This document shows positions 1-9,720 of a DNA stretch of 33,305 bases, piece after piece; positions within the stretch are counted from its first letter, which is position 1; every line of letters starts with the position of its first letter. The position numbers were made by a program, and so were the translations under genes. Origin of the DNA: Cryomorphaceae bacterium (GTDB lineage Bacteria > Bacteroidota > Bacteroidia > Flavobacteriales > Flavobacteriaceae). Below the pieces are notes generated by a model, which was given only the letters and a program-made list of their open reading frames with translations, had not been told where the DNA came from and searched no databases. The DNA is taken from NCBI GenBank assembly GCA_003331265.1, contig QOPV01000014.1:1-33305 (forward strand). Direction: 5' to 3'.

Positions 1-3000
1 GCTGTATTTTGAATTAAATAATAAGTTTTACCAAATTCTGTTTCAAATGTTACATTAGTTCCTCCATTATTTATAAAAATCATATCATTTGTAGAAGCAA
101 ATGAAGCAGGTGTCATATCCCTTACTTTAAATTTAAAAGCATCTTCGCCCTTATAATCAGAGTTTGGAACATATGAAATATCTGTAGATGAAAGAGTTTT
201 TGGAAGATCAGCTGCAACAATAGTTGTTCCCCCTTGTTTTAAAATTCCATTTGTAGGTAAAGAATAGATGATGTATGTTAAAGCATCTCCATCAATATCA
301 GTTCCTGTTATGGTTATAGGTAAAGCAGTGTTTTCATCTGCAGTTAAAACTTGAGGGTCAGCTTTCGGAGGGTCATTCCAAGGAGTTACAGTTAATGTTA
401 CAGTTGCAGAAGCACTTGAAGCATTTTCATCATCTGTAGCTGTAAATTTAAAAGTATCATTTCCATTGTAGTTAGAATTTGGAGTATAAGTTAAAGTAGC
501 TCCGCTTAAATCAGTACCAGCTGATGTGACATCTTTAGAACCATCTTTTAAAACTCCATTTAAAGGCAATTCTGTAATCGTGTAAGTAAATGAGGTGTCT
601 GTAGGATCAGGATCAGTAGCTTCAAGTGTAATTACTGGATCAGTTGTTATGTCTTCTTTTGTAGATACTGCTTGATCTTTAGCAACTGGTGGGTCGTTAA
701 CATCATTAACAGTAATTGAAACAGTAGCAGCAGAAGTGCTCTCCAAAGACTCATCATCTCTAGCTTTAAAAGTAAAAGTGTCTGTGCTAACAAAGTTATT
801 GTTTGGTAGATATGTTAGAGCTCCTGATAAAACGTTTCCTGTTGTTGAAATTGTAATTCCTCCGTCTTTTAGAATTCCGTTTGTGGGTAAACTAGAAATT
901 ATAAAAGTAAACACAGTATCAGAGGGATCTGGATCCGTTGCTGTTAGTGTTATGGTTGCTGTTTCTGTTTCCTCATCGGTAGTTAAAGATTGATTTTGAG
1001 CTACAGGAGGGTCATTCGCATCAGAAACATTAATAGTGACTGTTGCTTGATTACTTTCCGCTGGGGTTGATTCATCATCTTTAGCTGTAAACTTAAAGGT
1101 ATCGGCACCAATAAAATCAGAATTAGGTAAATATGTTAATGCTCCTGTTAAATCTCCAGGAGCAGTAATTACAGTTCCTCCATCTTTTAATTTTCCATTA
1201 CTTGGTATGGAAGCTATAGAATAAGTTAAAGTAGCATCATCTGGATCAGGATCTGCAGCCACTAAGGTGATTGTTCCTGTCTCAGTTTCTTCGTTTGCAG
1301 ATAATGTCTGATTTTCAGCAACTGGCGGATCATTATCTGTATTATTCACAGTAATGGAAACTGTAGCAGCATCAACACTGTTTTCTACATCTGTGGAACT
1401 ATCATCATTCACCCCTTTATCTCTAGCCTTAAATTTAAAAGAATCTGATCCTGCAAAATTAGAATTAGGAGTGAAAGTAACTTTAGTAGTACCTGAGACT
1501 ACTACTAAATTAGTTCCTCTTTTAATCGTATAATCTTCACCAGATGCCATAATATCAGCACTAATTGATAAAGAGTTATTATCGTCAACAGCCTTAACAT
1601 CAGCATAAGTATTATCTGTAGTATTTAAGATAAAATCTCCTGCTTGCACTGTACTAGTAAAATCTTGAGTACTATCCACTAATTTATTTACAGATGCTGA
1701 ATCAGTTGTTCCATTATCTCTATCAACTAAACTAACAGCAGCATCACTATTATTTTTATCTGTTAAAGTACCACTAGAAGGAAGTGAATATATCAAATAA
1801 CTTAAGTTAGACACAGATGTATCCACATCGGAACCAGCAAGAGTAATATCAACTGCTACATCCTCATCACTTGTAACAGATTGAGCAGTAGCAATAGGTG
1901 GATCGTTGTCTGGAATTATAGTTAATGTTACAGCTGCAGGAACACTACTTGCCTTGCCATCATGTACTATAAACTTAAATGAATCGCTAACAGCTACATC
2001 TGAATTACTATTATACTTGACTTTATTGGCGGATAAAGTGTAAGGAATGTCTGCAGAAGTAATTTCTGTACCACCCTCATATAACTTTGCAGTATTTAAT
2101 TCGGTGATTATATATACCAATGTATTTGGACCACTATCTCCATCTGTTCCAGTCAATGTTATTTCTTCAGATGAGGTAACTTGTTCATACAATGTGAAAG
2201 AGACACTCTGTGAATTAGCCACAGGAATTTGTTGCACCTCAAAAAGCTTGTAAACTCTTACGTGACCAGAATCTGTTCCATTTCCGTCATTTTGGTCTGC
2301 TCCAAATGCAAGTACAGAACCATCTCCACTTAAAAAAACTCTCTGACCTTTTGATTCAGCATTTCCAGAGGCACTTTGATCTCCATCTGCTTCCCCATCA
2401 AAATCGTAACTAACAGGAGATTGAACCCAAGAAGTTGAACTAGCATCGTAATTGTAGACCCTAACTCTCCCCTTATTTAAATAAGTAGACCCTGATGTGG
2501 CATCATGACCTGGGCCCATTACAGCAAGAGTATTTCCTTCGTTATCTAAAGAAAGTTGAGCACCAAAAAAATCATATTTATCAGAGCCTATTAAATCCGA
2601 ACCATAAGCCACATAACTGGTTCCGTTCCATTTATAAACACTTACTTTTCCTAAAAACTCTGATCCTGATCCAGAAATTCTATGATAAGGGGCTCCAACT
2701 GCCAAAATTAATCCATCACTACTTAAATCAACAGCTGCTCCGAACTTTTCAGTGGATTTATCTCCCAAAAGAGTTGCTTTAACATCCCACTCCGTATTAG
2801 CATAATCGTATTCGTAAATTTTAACTTGCCCTTTATTATTAGATGAATAATCATGTACACCAATAGCCATTATATTTCCATTAGCACTCAGAGAAAGTCC
2901 ATAACTAAAATTATCTCCACTTTCACCATACAAAGCAGTTTCATTTCCCAAAGAATTCCAATTAGTTCCATCGTATCTATACACAACCACCCTTCCTTGA

Positions 3001-3899
3001 TTACTTCCACCAGATCTATCAAACCAAATATCACTAACTGCCAAAGTTTTTCCATCACTACTTAATCTGACATCATTACCGAATTGTTCTGAAACAGCTT
3101 TGTTAGAGCCTGAGGCTACAATATTTGGAGTTATAGTTCCTGTAGGATTCCAAGTGCTTGAACCAGAATCATATAAATATGTTTTAACTTGACCTGCATT
3201 TGAGTTCGCAACGTCATTATAGGGAATTCCAACTGCTAAAATAGTTCCGTCTGCACTCAAAGAAACACTAGATCCAAAATAATCTTGCGAGGTAGTTCCA
3301 TCTAAATCTGAACCTATTTGTGACCAAGAACTTCCATCATATTTAAAAACTTTAACATGTCCCTTATCAGAATTCGACGTACCTGCATCATTAAATGGAG
3401 CTCCAACTGCCATAATTGTTCCGTCTTCACTTAAAGAAACTGAACGACCAAAACCATCTTCAACAGCATCACCATTAATCTCTGCTCCAATTAGTGTTGG
3501 AGGATTCAAATAAGAGTCAAAAACTTTAACAGTTACTGTTTTTACATTACTTTCTAAACCGCCACTGTCTGTGACTTTGTAGGTAAAATTTGTAGTTCCA
3601 GAAAAAATATATTTGTGATTTTCATCACTGTCAGGAACAAATGTTAAAACATCTTCAGACAAGGTTCCTCCTGCAGAAATAACTGCGTCGCCATTAAGCG
3701 GATCTTTAATTGTTCCATGTGAAGGTAAAGTAACAATGGTATAGGTTAAAGTACCATACTCAGAGTCTGACCCCACTAAATGAATAGAACCGTCGGTATC
3801 TTTATAATGTGCAGTAGATATATCGGAGGCTAATGGATTTGTCTGAGAAAAAACAAACACATGAAATAAAAAAAATAAAGAAAATAACACTTTTCTCAT
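1..3899 (-). CDS. Giant secreted cadherin-like/beta-propeller repeat protein (partial, C-terminus outside window)
   Basis: The reading frame stays open from an ATG at 3897-3899 to the window edge, giving 1299 residues with no stop. Residues 1-20 form a Sec signal peptide (MRKVLFSLFFLF...VFSQT). Next comes one cadherin/Ig-like domain (about 22-128). Seven propeller repeats of about 60 residues follow (about 148-548), each with an FGxSVSLSxDGTxLAVGAPxND-like core. After these come six tandem cadherin-like domains of about 100 residues (about 556-1268). They are bounded by NDPPVA and share the cores LTYxIxSLPxNGxLKDG and YxPNSNFxGxDTFxFKAxD, as in Big_9/Cadherin_5 (tandem-95) families. The domain at about 665-858 is nearly doubled by an insertion at about 720-793. 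Such proteins are cell-surface or secreted adhesins, or carriers of type IX cargo. The C-terminal sorting domain would lie outside the window, so the secretion route is not shown. The gene lies 55 nt downstream of the SDR gene on the same strand. Confidence 0.93.
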   Translation of the reverse strand, partial: MRKVLFSLFFLFHVFVFSQTNPLASDISTAHYKDTDGSIHLVGSDSEYGTLTYTIVTLPSHGTIKDPLNGDAVISAGGTLSEDVLTFVPDSDENHKYIFSGTTNFTYKVTDSGGLESNVKTVTVKVFDSYLNPPTLIGAEINGDAVEDGFGRSVSLSEDGTIMAVGAPFNDAGTSNSDKGHVKVFKYDGSSWSQIGSDLDGTTSQDYFGSSVSLSADGTILAVGIPYNDVANSNAGQVKTYLYDSGSSTWNPTGTITPNIVASGSNKAVSEQFGNDVRLSSDGKTLAVSDIWFDRSGGSNQGRVVVYRYDGTNWNSLGNETALYGESGDNFSYGLSLSANGNIMAIGVHDYSSNNKGQVKIYEYDYANTEWDVKATLLGDKSTEKFGAAVDLSSDGLILAVGAPYHRISGSGSEFLGKVSVYKWNGTSYVAYGSDLIGSDKYDFFGAQLSLDNEGNTLAVMGPGHDATSGSTYLNKGRVRVYNYDASSTSWVQSPVSYDFDGEADGDQSASGNAESKGQRVFLSGDGSVLAFGADQNDGNGTDSGHVRVYKLFEVQQIPVANSQSVSFTLYEQVTSSEEITLTGTDGDSGPNTLVYIITELNTAKLYEGGTEITSADIPYTLSANKVKYNSNSDVAVSDSFKFIVHDGKASSVPAAVTLTIIPDNDPPIATAQSVTSDEDVAVDITLAGSDVDTSVSNLSYLIYSLPSSGTLTDKNNSDAAVSLVDRDNGTTDSASVNKLVDSTQDFTSTVQAGDFILNTTDNTYADVKAVDDNNSLSISADIMASGEDYTIKRGTNLVVVSGTTKVTFTPNSNFAGSDSFKFKARDKGVNDDSSTDVENSVDAATVSITVNNTDNDPPVAENQTLSANEETETGTITLVAADPDPDDATLTYSIASIPSNGKLKDGGTVITAPGDLTGALTYLPNSDFIGADTFKFTAKDDESTPAESNQATVTINVSDANDPPVAQNQSLTTDEETETATITLTATDPDPSDTVFTFIISSLPTNGILKDGGITISTTGNVLSGALTYLPNNNFVSTDTFTFKARDDESLESTSAATVSITVNDVNDPPVAKDQAVSTKEDITTDPVITLEATDPDPTDTSFTYTITELPLNGVLKDGSKDVTSAGTDLSGATLTYTPNSNYNGNDTFKFTATDDENASSASATVTLTVTPWNDPPKADPQVLTADENTALPITITGTDIDGDALTYIIYSLPTNGILKQGGTTIVAADLPKTLSSTDISYVPNSDYKGEDAFKFKVRDMTPASFASTNDMIFINNGGTNVTFETEFGKTYYLIQNT

Positions 3900-3954
3900 A
3901 CTATAAATATAATGTTAGTTATTTAAACTAGTAATATAAATTCAGTAAGAAATG

Positions 3955-4617
3955 TTATTTTTTTGAACTTTCCATTATTTCATTGTATTCCAGTAAAACA
4001 AAACCATTGTCCCCCATTGAAACTTGGTAAATCATTGCTTTGGAAATATTTTCTGCATGTATTGACTTATACTTATGTAAACTACCAATAAGAAAAGGAT
4101 TTAAAAGTGAAAAAAAATACTTTGAAACTTTTTCAATAAACCTGCTTTCTTGTCGGTTTCCTAAAATCAAACCAGGTTTCATAATACTCACATGTTCAAA
4201 AGGAATTTTTTTTAAGTCCCTTTCAATCAAACCTTTTGTTCTTGGATATAATAAGTTAGAATTTGGATTAGAACCAACTGAGGATATAATTGAAATTCTT
4301 TTTACTCCACTCTCAAAAGCATTTTTAGCCAAATCAATGCAGTAATTATAATCGACTTTAATAAAGTTTTGATCGCTTCCTGCTTTTTTTCTTGTAGTTC
4401 CTAAAGCTATATATAGATGATTATCTGCACTAAAAATATCTTCATTTTTGATGTCATCAAAATCAATTACAGTGTTTTTTACTACTGAAGATGAATAATT
4501 AACTTTTTTTCTTGTTATTGAACATACTTTTGGATAAATAGTAGAAAGGTTATTAATTATATGAGACCCTACTAGTCCTGTGGAGCCTACAACACAAGGA
4601 ACAATATTTTTACTCAT
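3955..4617 (-). CDS. NAD(P)-binding SDR-type protein, HTATIP2/TIP30-like
   Basis: This is a 220-residue atypical short-chain dehydrogenase/reductase fold. Residues 8-18 hold the dinucleotide-binding loop (VGSTGLVGSHI). ALGTTRKKAGS follows at about 71-81 and SSVGSNPNSNLLYPRTKG at about 112-129. That arrangement matches TIP30/HTATIP2-like (YwnB-type) NAD(P)H-binding proteins, with Tyr and Lys of YxxxK as YPRTK. The substrate is unknown. The ATG lies one base after the aquaporin stop, so it is almost certainly the last gene of the glp operon. Its role in glycerol metabolism is not evident from sequence; protective oxidoreduction of triose by-products is only a guess. Confidence 0.85.
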   Translation of the reverse strand: MSKNIVPCVVGSTGLVGSHIINNLSTIYPKVCSITRKKVNYSSSVVKNTVIDFDDIKNEDIFSADNHLYIALGTTRKKAGSDQNFIKVDYNYCIDLAKNAFESGVKRISIISSVGSNPNSNLLYPRTKGLIERDLKKIPFEHVSIMKPGLILGNRQESRFIEKVSKYFFSLLNPFLIGSLHKYKSIHAENISKAMIYQVSMGDNGFVLLEYNEIMESSKK

Positions 4618-4618
4618 T

Positions 4619-5353
4619 TTACAGTAATATATTGAAAATTATTCCTGCTAAAATTGCACCAACTAGAGGACCAAGTACTGGAATCCAACTATAACTCCAA
4701 TCAGGTTTTTTATTTTTTCTTGGAAGCAGCGAATACATTAATCTCGGTCCAAAATCTCTAGCTGGATTAATGGCAAACCCTGTTGTACCTCCCAATGTCA
4801 TTCCAATAACCCAAACTACGATCCCAACTGGCAAAGCATCTAAGGCACCTAATCCAAAATTAATTACCTCTCCTTCAATTTCTATATTTGGTTTTACAAT
4901 AAAAAATATTGCAAAAACTAAAACAAAAGTCCCTATCAATTCACTGAAAAAATTATTTTTATAATTCCTAATTGAGGGACCTGTACAAAATGAACCACGA
5001 ACAGTTTCCTCATCTTTTGTCAATCTGTAGTGATCTATATAAATTACATAGGCTAACCAGCTTCCGAAAATTGCTCCAAGAAACTGAGAAATAATATAAC
5101 TTGGAACTAATGACCAAGAAAATTTTCCCGCAGTCGCTAGTCCAACAGTAACAGCTGGGTTTAGATGAGCACCACTATATTGAGCTGTTATGAATACAGC
5201 AATAAAAACCGATAAACCCCATGCCATAGTCACTAAAACCCATGCAGAATCTTTATTTCCAATTGTATTTTTTAAAGAGGTATTTGCGTTAACTCCAATT
5301 CCTAATAACAAAAGTATAGTAGTTCCTAAAAATTCAGCTAATAATATGCTCAT
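4619..5353 (-). CDS. glpF: Glycerol uptake facilitator (aquaglyceroporin)
   Basis: This 244-residue inner-membrane channel of the MIP family has about six transmembrane segments and both NPA boxes: GAHLNPAVT at about 61-69 and FAINPARDFGPR at about 194-205. The Asp directly after the second NPAR is the family hallmark of glycerol facilitators as opposed to strict water channels. The loop after the third helix (HYRLTKDEETVRGSFCTG) is typical for the family. It sits 2 nt downstream of glpD and 1 nt upstream of the SDR gene, in an operon ordered kinase, dehydrogenase, facilitator. It would let glycerol diffuse in to be trapped by GlpK. Confidence 0.95.
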   Translation of the reverse strand: MSILLAEFLGTTILLLLGIGVNANTSLKNTIGNKDSAWVLVTMAWGLSVFIAVFITAQYSGAHLNPAVTVGLATAGKFSWSLVPSYIISQFLGAIFGSWLAYVIYIDHYRLTKDEETVRGSFCTGPSIRNYKNNFFSELIGTFVLVFAIFFIVKPNIEIEGEVINFGLGALDALPVGIVVWVIGMTLGGTTGFAINPARDFGPRLMYSLLPRKNKKPDWSYSWIPVLGPLVGAILAGIIFNILL

Positions 5354-5355
5354 AA

Positions 5356-6843
5356 TTATATTTTATAAAGGTTAGTTATTCTTTTAAATTCAATTAATTG
5401 TTCATTAATCCAATCATCATCCTTTGAAAGTTCATCAGCCATAATCTTTGCCACTTTAGGAGCTAAATTAATACTCTCTTGACAATTTAAAAATAAGCAA
5501 CGTGTTCGACGTGACATAATATCGTCAATATTTATTGCCATTTCATTTCTAATAAAATGAATTATTTGACTTTTTGATATGTAAAAAAGACTACTTAAAG
5601 ACTTTTCTGTAAAATCAATATTTCTTAAACCATTTTCAATTTTTAAATTTTCTGTTTTAGACTCTGTAAAATTTATATCAATATTATTTAGTGATTTATC
5701 TAACACTTCTTTTCCCATTAATCGATAATTTGTCCATTTGCCTCCAACAACACTAATTAATCCTGAGTTACTCACAATAATTTTATGTTCTCTAGACAGG
5801 TCTTTTGATTTTACTTTTTTATTTGATAAGAATAAAGATCTTAGTCCAACAAAAACACTCTTAATATCCTTTCTTTCAGGTTTTAAACTCATATATTTTC
5901 TAGCATTTTCTAAAATAAAATCTATTTCACCATTTGTTGGCTTTGGATCAATGGAAGGTTTATCTAACTCTAAATCTGTTGTACCCAAAAGAACCTCACC
6001 TAACCATGGAACAGCAAATAAAATTCTTCCATCAGATGTTTTAGGAACCAATATTCCAAAATCTCCATTTAAAAACTTTTTATCAACTACTAAATGAATT
6101 CCTTGACTAAGTTTGATAGGTGATTTTAGTTTAAAAGAATCCTTATTCATTATTGATTGAGAAAAAACACCTGTACAATTAATAATTTGTTTTGCAGAAA
6201 TTTTATATAGTTTGTTTGAAATTGTATCCAAAGCTTGAAGACCTACTACATTACCCTTATTGTTTTTAAAAAAGGATTCAACAGACATGTAATTGATTAA
6301 TATAGCATCATTTGCAGAGGCAGTTAAAGCAATATCCATTCCCATTCTTGAATCATTAAACTGTGCATCGTAATAAACTACCCCACCATTTAAGTTCTCT
6401 TTTTTAATATTTGGAACTAATGATAAAGCCTCGTCGGATCCTACAATTCTAGACTTACTGAAAATTTTATTACCTGAGATAAAGTCGTATAATTTTAAAC
6501 CTAACCGATAATAAAACTTAAGTAAATAATTATAAGTAGGAATTAGAAAACCCACTTGATTGACTAAATGAGGAGCATTTTTAAATAAAACATCTCTTTC
6601 TTTTAAAGCTTGATAAACCAAGCGAAACTGACCCTTTTCCAAGTACCTTACCCCACCATGAATAAGTTTTGTACTTCTAGATGAAGTTCCTTTACAAAAA
6701 TCAAATTTCTCTAAAAGCAAGACTGAACATCTCCTTGTAGCCGCATCTAAAGCACATCCTAAGCCAGTAGCTCCCCCTCCTATTATAACAATATCAAATG
6801 TATTTTGATTATCTAATAATTTTAAATTATTTATTCTATTCAA
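5356..6843 (-). CDS. glpD: Aerobic glycerol-3-phosphate dehydrogenase (FAD)
   Basis: This 495-residue flavoprotein oxidises sn-glycerol 3-phosphate to dihydroxyacetone phosphate and passes electrons to quinone at the inner membrane face. An FAD Rossmann motif GGGATGLGCALDAATRR lies at about 22-38. The GlpD signature KGTSSRSTKLIHGGVRYL follows at about 51-68. GVFSQSI and SVVGGKWTNYR further on are also typical of the family, and the length is normal. It lies 2 nt after glpK and 2 nt before glpF. It is the single-subunit aerobic type rather than GlpABC, which fits an aerobic flavobacterium. Confidence 0.96.
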   Translation of the reverse strand: MNRINNLKLLDNQNTFDIVIIGGGATGLGCALDAATRRCSVLLLEKFDFCKGTSSRSTKLIHGGVRYLEKGQFRLVYQALKERDVLFKNAPHLVNQVGFLIPTYNYLLKFYYRLGLKLYDFISGNKIFSKSRIVGSDEALSLVPNIKKENLNGGVVYYDAQFNDSRMGMDIALTASANDAILINYMSVESFFKNNKGNVVGLQALDTISNKLYKISAKQIINCTGVFSQSIMNKDSFKLKSPIKLSQGIHLVVDKKFLNGDFGILVPKTSDGRILFAVPWLGEVLLGTTDLELDKPSIDPKPTNGEIDFILENARKYMSLKPERKDIKSVFVGLRSLFLSNKKVKSKDLSREHKIIVSNSGLISVVGGKWTNYRLMGKEVLDKSLNNIDINFTESKTENLKIENGLRNIDFTEKSLSSLFYISKSQIIHFIRNEMAINIDDIMSRRTRCLFLNCQESINLAPKVAKIMADELSKDDDWINEQLIEFKRITNLYKI

Positions 6844-6845
6844 CG

Positions 6846-8321
6846 TTATTGAACTTTTTCGATCCTCTTAATCCAGTTTTTAATTACTAACTCATCATTT
6901 TCGTTAGGTATTGGGTTAAATTCCTGATCAATTTTCCAAATATTTTTTAGTTCGTCAATAGAAGCCCAGAAACCAGATGATAATCCTGATAAAAAGGCTG
7001 CACCCAAAGCAGTTGTTTCAGTTGTTTTTGGTCTAATAACGTTTGTTTTTAAAAAGTTTGATTGAATTTGCATTAAAAGATCATTATTACTTGCACCACC
7101 ATCTACTTTTAGTTTATTAAACTTTGTTCCAGAATCTTTCTCCATTTCAATAATAATTTCTCTAGAACGTAAGGCAATTGCTTCGAGAGCAGCTCTTGCA
7201 ATATGACCCTTTTGAGTTCCTCTTGTTATACCCATAATAGCACCTGTAGCATTAGGATTCCAATAAGGAGCTCCCAAACCAGAAAGAGCAGAAATAAAGG
7301 TGACTCCTCCACTACTATTAACTGTCTTAGCAAGTGACTCAATTTCCGAAGAATCCTTTATGATATTAAGTTGATCTCTTAACCATTGAACCAGAGCACC
7401 GGCTATAAAAACACTTCCTTCTAGCGCATATATTGTTTCATTTCCAATTTTCCAGGCTATTGTTGTTAACATTTTATTTTTTGATTTGACAGCTTTTTCT
7501 CCAGTGTTCATCATACAAAAACACCCCGTACCATAAGTGTTTTTAACATCACCTGGATTTATACACATCTGACCAAATAATGCAGCTTGTTGGTCTCCAG
7601 CAATTCCACATATGGGTATTTCTGCATTTAAAATTGTTTTATCAATAAGTCCTACCTTTTTTGAACTATCTAAAACTTTTGGCAGTAAAATTTCTGGAAC
7701 ATTTAAAACTGAAAGCAATTCTTTATCCCATTTTAGGGTATGGATATTAAAAAGCAAGGTCCTACTTGCATTACTGTAATCTGTAACATGATGTTTTTTA
7801 TCAGTTAAATTCCAAATAAGCCAAGAATCAATTGTCCCAAATAATAAATCTCCTTTTTCGGCTAACTTTCTAATTTTAGTATCTGAATCTAAAATCCATT
7901 TAATTTTAGTTCCAGAAAAGTAAGCATCTAAAACCAAGCCTGTTTTATTGTAAAATAATTCTTCGTGATCATTTAATTTTAACTGATCACAAATAAATGC
8001 TGTTCTTCTATCTTGCCAAACAATTGCATTATACACTGGTTTTCCTGTATTTTTATTCCAGATAACAGTTGTTTCTCTCTGATTAGTTATTCCTATTGAA
8101 TCTATTTCATCTACACTAATTTTTGATTTTTTTACAACATCTTTAATTGCTTTTAATTGTGTTTCCCAAATTTCAATTGCATTATGTTCTACCCACGATT
8201 CTTTAGGAAAGATTTGAGTAAACTCAAACTGAGAAATAGATATTTGTTTTCCGTTCTTATCAAATAAAACAGCTCTAGAGCTGGTAGTCCCAGCATCTAT
8301 CGATAGTATATATTTTTTCAT
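6846..8321 (-). CDS. glpK: Glycerol kinase
   Basis: This 491-residue FGGY-family kinase phosphorylates glycerol to glycerol 3-phosphate with ATP. The recognisable blocks are SIDAGTTSSRAVLFD (7-21), GITNQRETT (about 78), VWQDRRTA (about 101), YSNASRTLLFNI, GIAGDQQAALFGQ and the ATP-binding NTYGTGCF. Near residue 405 is the FGGY signature region VDGGASNNDLLMQIQS. It is the first gene of the minus-strand glp operon, with 94 nt of AT-rich sequence between it and the sulfatase stop upstream. No exact TAnnTTTG box and no regulator gene (glpR type) is visible in the window. Confidence 0.97.
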   Translation of the reverse strand: MKKYILSIDAGTTSSRAVLFDKNGKQISISQFEFTQIFPKESWVEHNAIEIWETQLKAIKDVVKKSKISVDEIDSIGITNQRETTVIWNKNTGKPVYNAIVWQDRRTAFICDQLKLNDHEELFYNKTGLVLDAYFSGTKIKWILDSDTKIRKLAEKGDLLFGTIDSWLIWNLTDKKHHVTDYSNASRTLLFNIHTLKWDKELLSVLNVPEILLPKVLDSSKKVGLIDKTILNAEIPICGIAGDQQAALFGQMCINPGDVKNTYGTGCFCMMNTGEKAVKSKNKMLTTIAWKIGNETIYALEGSVFIAGALVQWLRDQLNIIKDSSEIESLAKTVNSSGGVTFISALSGLGAPYWNPNATGAIMGITRGTQKGHIARAALEAIALRSREIIIEMEKDSGTKFNKLKVDGGASNNDLLMQIQSNFLKTNVIRPKTTETTALGAAFLSGLSSGFWASIDELKNIWKIDQEFNPIPNENDELVIKNWIKRIEKVQ

Positions 8322-8415
8322 GTTAAATAATTATTCAAACAAAAGAATGATATTTCTTTATGAATAATAAAAGTTAAGAAAACTATTTAAATTTTGAAGA
8401 TTAATTATTAATAAT

Positions 8416-9720
8416 CTATTGCCAGGGAATATTTCCTGAAACCTGAATATGCTTTGTTAATTTTTTTAAAAGCAGGCTTTTAACTTCCTTATTTTCTATT
8501 GGATTTTCTTCAAATGGATCTTTTTCCAGATCATATAATTTATAAGGTTCAAAAGGGGAATTTTGTAATAACTTAAAACGACCGTTAGAAATTGCATAAA
8601 AATCTCTTCCGCCAAATACATGACCTTCTCTTCGAATCCATACCATAAATCTACTGTCATAAGATAACTCTTCATCTTTTAGAAGCGGCAGAATATTTTT
8701 TGATGGTAAATTATAATCATTAAATTCTCTTGATATACTTACTAAAGTTGGATAAAAATCCATTAACATAATAGGATCATTAACCACACCCGGTTTAATC
8801 ACATTACTCCACTTAACAATACAAGGAATTCTAATTCCACCTTCCAACATATTCCCTTTCCCTCCATTAAATGGTTTATTGGAGGCTGAATAATGTAAGG
8901 CCCCACCATTATCTGAGGTGAATATTATTATTGTATTATCTAATAAATTATTATTTTCTAATGAGTTAATTACTTTATCAACTGAATCATCTAGATGTTC
9001 AATAAAAGCAATTAATTTTTGGCGACCCTCACTAGAATTTCTCTCTCTTTTAATTACGGAACTTAACCATTTTTTAGGAGGCTGAATGGGGGAATGAGGC
9101 GCGTTGTAATTTAAAAATAGAAAGAAGGGGTTTTTTGAACTTTTATTCTTTTCAATATAATCAATGGACCATTGGGTAAATAAATCAGTGGCATGACCTT
9201 TGGGACTTATTTCTAACAAGTTTTCTCTCATCCAGTTTACACCTCCTCTCAAGTGATTATTATAATCATCCATCATATCACCTAAAAAACCTTTGAAATA
9301 ATCAAAACCTCTTTCATTTGGAATATCAGGAGATTCCAAGCCTAAGTGCCATTTTCCAATTAATGCTGTCTTGTAACCGCTTGTTTTCAATGCCTGAGGA
9401 AGAGATATAAAATCATTAACTAAATTTCCCCAATCATTATCTTTAAACTGTCTGATAACGCCAGGGACACCTACCCTATCTGGATAATTCCCAGATAAAA
9501 TTGCAGCTCTACTTGGTGAACATACGGTACTATTGGCATAAGCACGTGTAAAAAGTTTTCCTTCTTTTGCTAATTTATCTATTGCAGGTGTATTTATGTC
9601 TGAAGCTCCGTACGAACTTAAATCACCATAACCTAAGTCATCTACTAAAATATATACAATATTTGGAGCTTGAGCATTTAAGTTTAGACTTAAAAAAAAA
9701 AAAAATAAAAATTTTTTCAT
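8416..9720 (-). CDS. Secreted S1-family sulfatase (Cys type)
   Basis: This 434-residue alkaline-phosphatase-superfamily sulfatase is predicted to remove sulfate esters from polysaccharide or other organic sulfates outside the cytoplasm. A Sec signal (MKKFLFFFFLSLNLNAQA) precedes PNIVYILVDDLGYGDL, which carries the metal-binding Asp pair. The formylglycine site CSPSR is at about 67-71. GKWHLG, NAPHSP, FTSDNGG and the Lys-containing GGKGNMLEGG complete the active site. The Cys must be converted to formylglycine by an enzyme not encoded here. Its ATG directly abuts the yceI-like stop, so it is the last gene of a three-gene operon. A weak AT-rich dyad (about 8398-8417) spans its stop. Substrate specificity cannot be read from the sequence. 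Confidence 0.93.
   Translation of the reverse strand: MKKFLFFFFLSLNLNAQAPNIVYILVDDLGYGDLSSYGASDINTPAIDKLAKEGKLFTRAYANSTVCSPSRAAILSGNYPDRVGVPGVIRQFKDNDWGNLVNDFISLPQALKTSGYKTALIGKWHLGLESPDIPNERGFDYFKGFLGDMMDDYNNHLRGGVNWMRENLLEISPKGHATDLFTQWSIDYIEKNKSSKNPFFLFLNYNAPHSPIQPPKKWLSSVIKRERNSSEGRQKLIAFIEHLDDSVDKVINSLENNNLLDNTIIIFTSDNGGALHYSASNKPFNGGKGNMLEGGIRIPCIVKWSNVIKPGVVNDPIMLMDFYPTLVSISREFNDYNLPSKNILPLLKDEELSYDSRFMVWIRREGHVFGGRDFYAISNGRFKLLQNSPFEPYKLYDLEKDPFEENPIENKEVKSLLLKKLTKHIQVSGNIPWQ

Noticed and set aside
736-3065. Several plus-strand open frames of 68-95 codons (736, 2047, 2495, 2853)
   Set aside because: They lie antisense to the giant repeat protein, whose frame is continuous and has clear repeats; their composition is that of shadow frames.
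2300-3460. Regular repeats about every 180 bp that could suggest a repeat array
   Set aside because: Spacing and similarity follow the protein blades, with no constant DNA repeat or spacer structure, so it is not a CRISPR array.
8322-8415. Riboswitch or regulator site before glpK
   Set aside because: The 94-nt region shows no structured element beyond AT-rich sequence and no exact promoter box.
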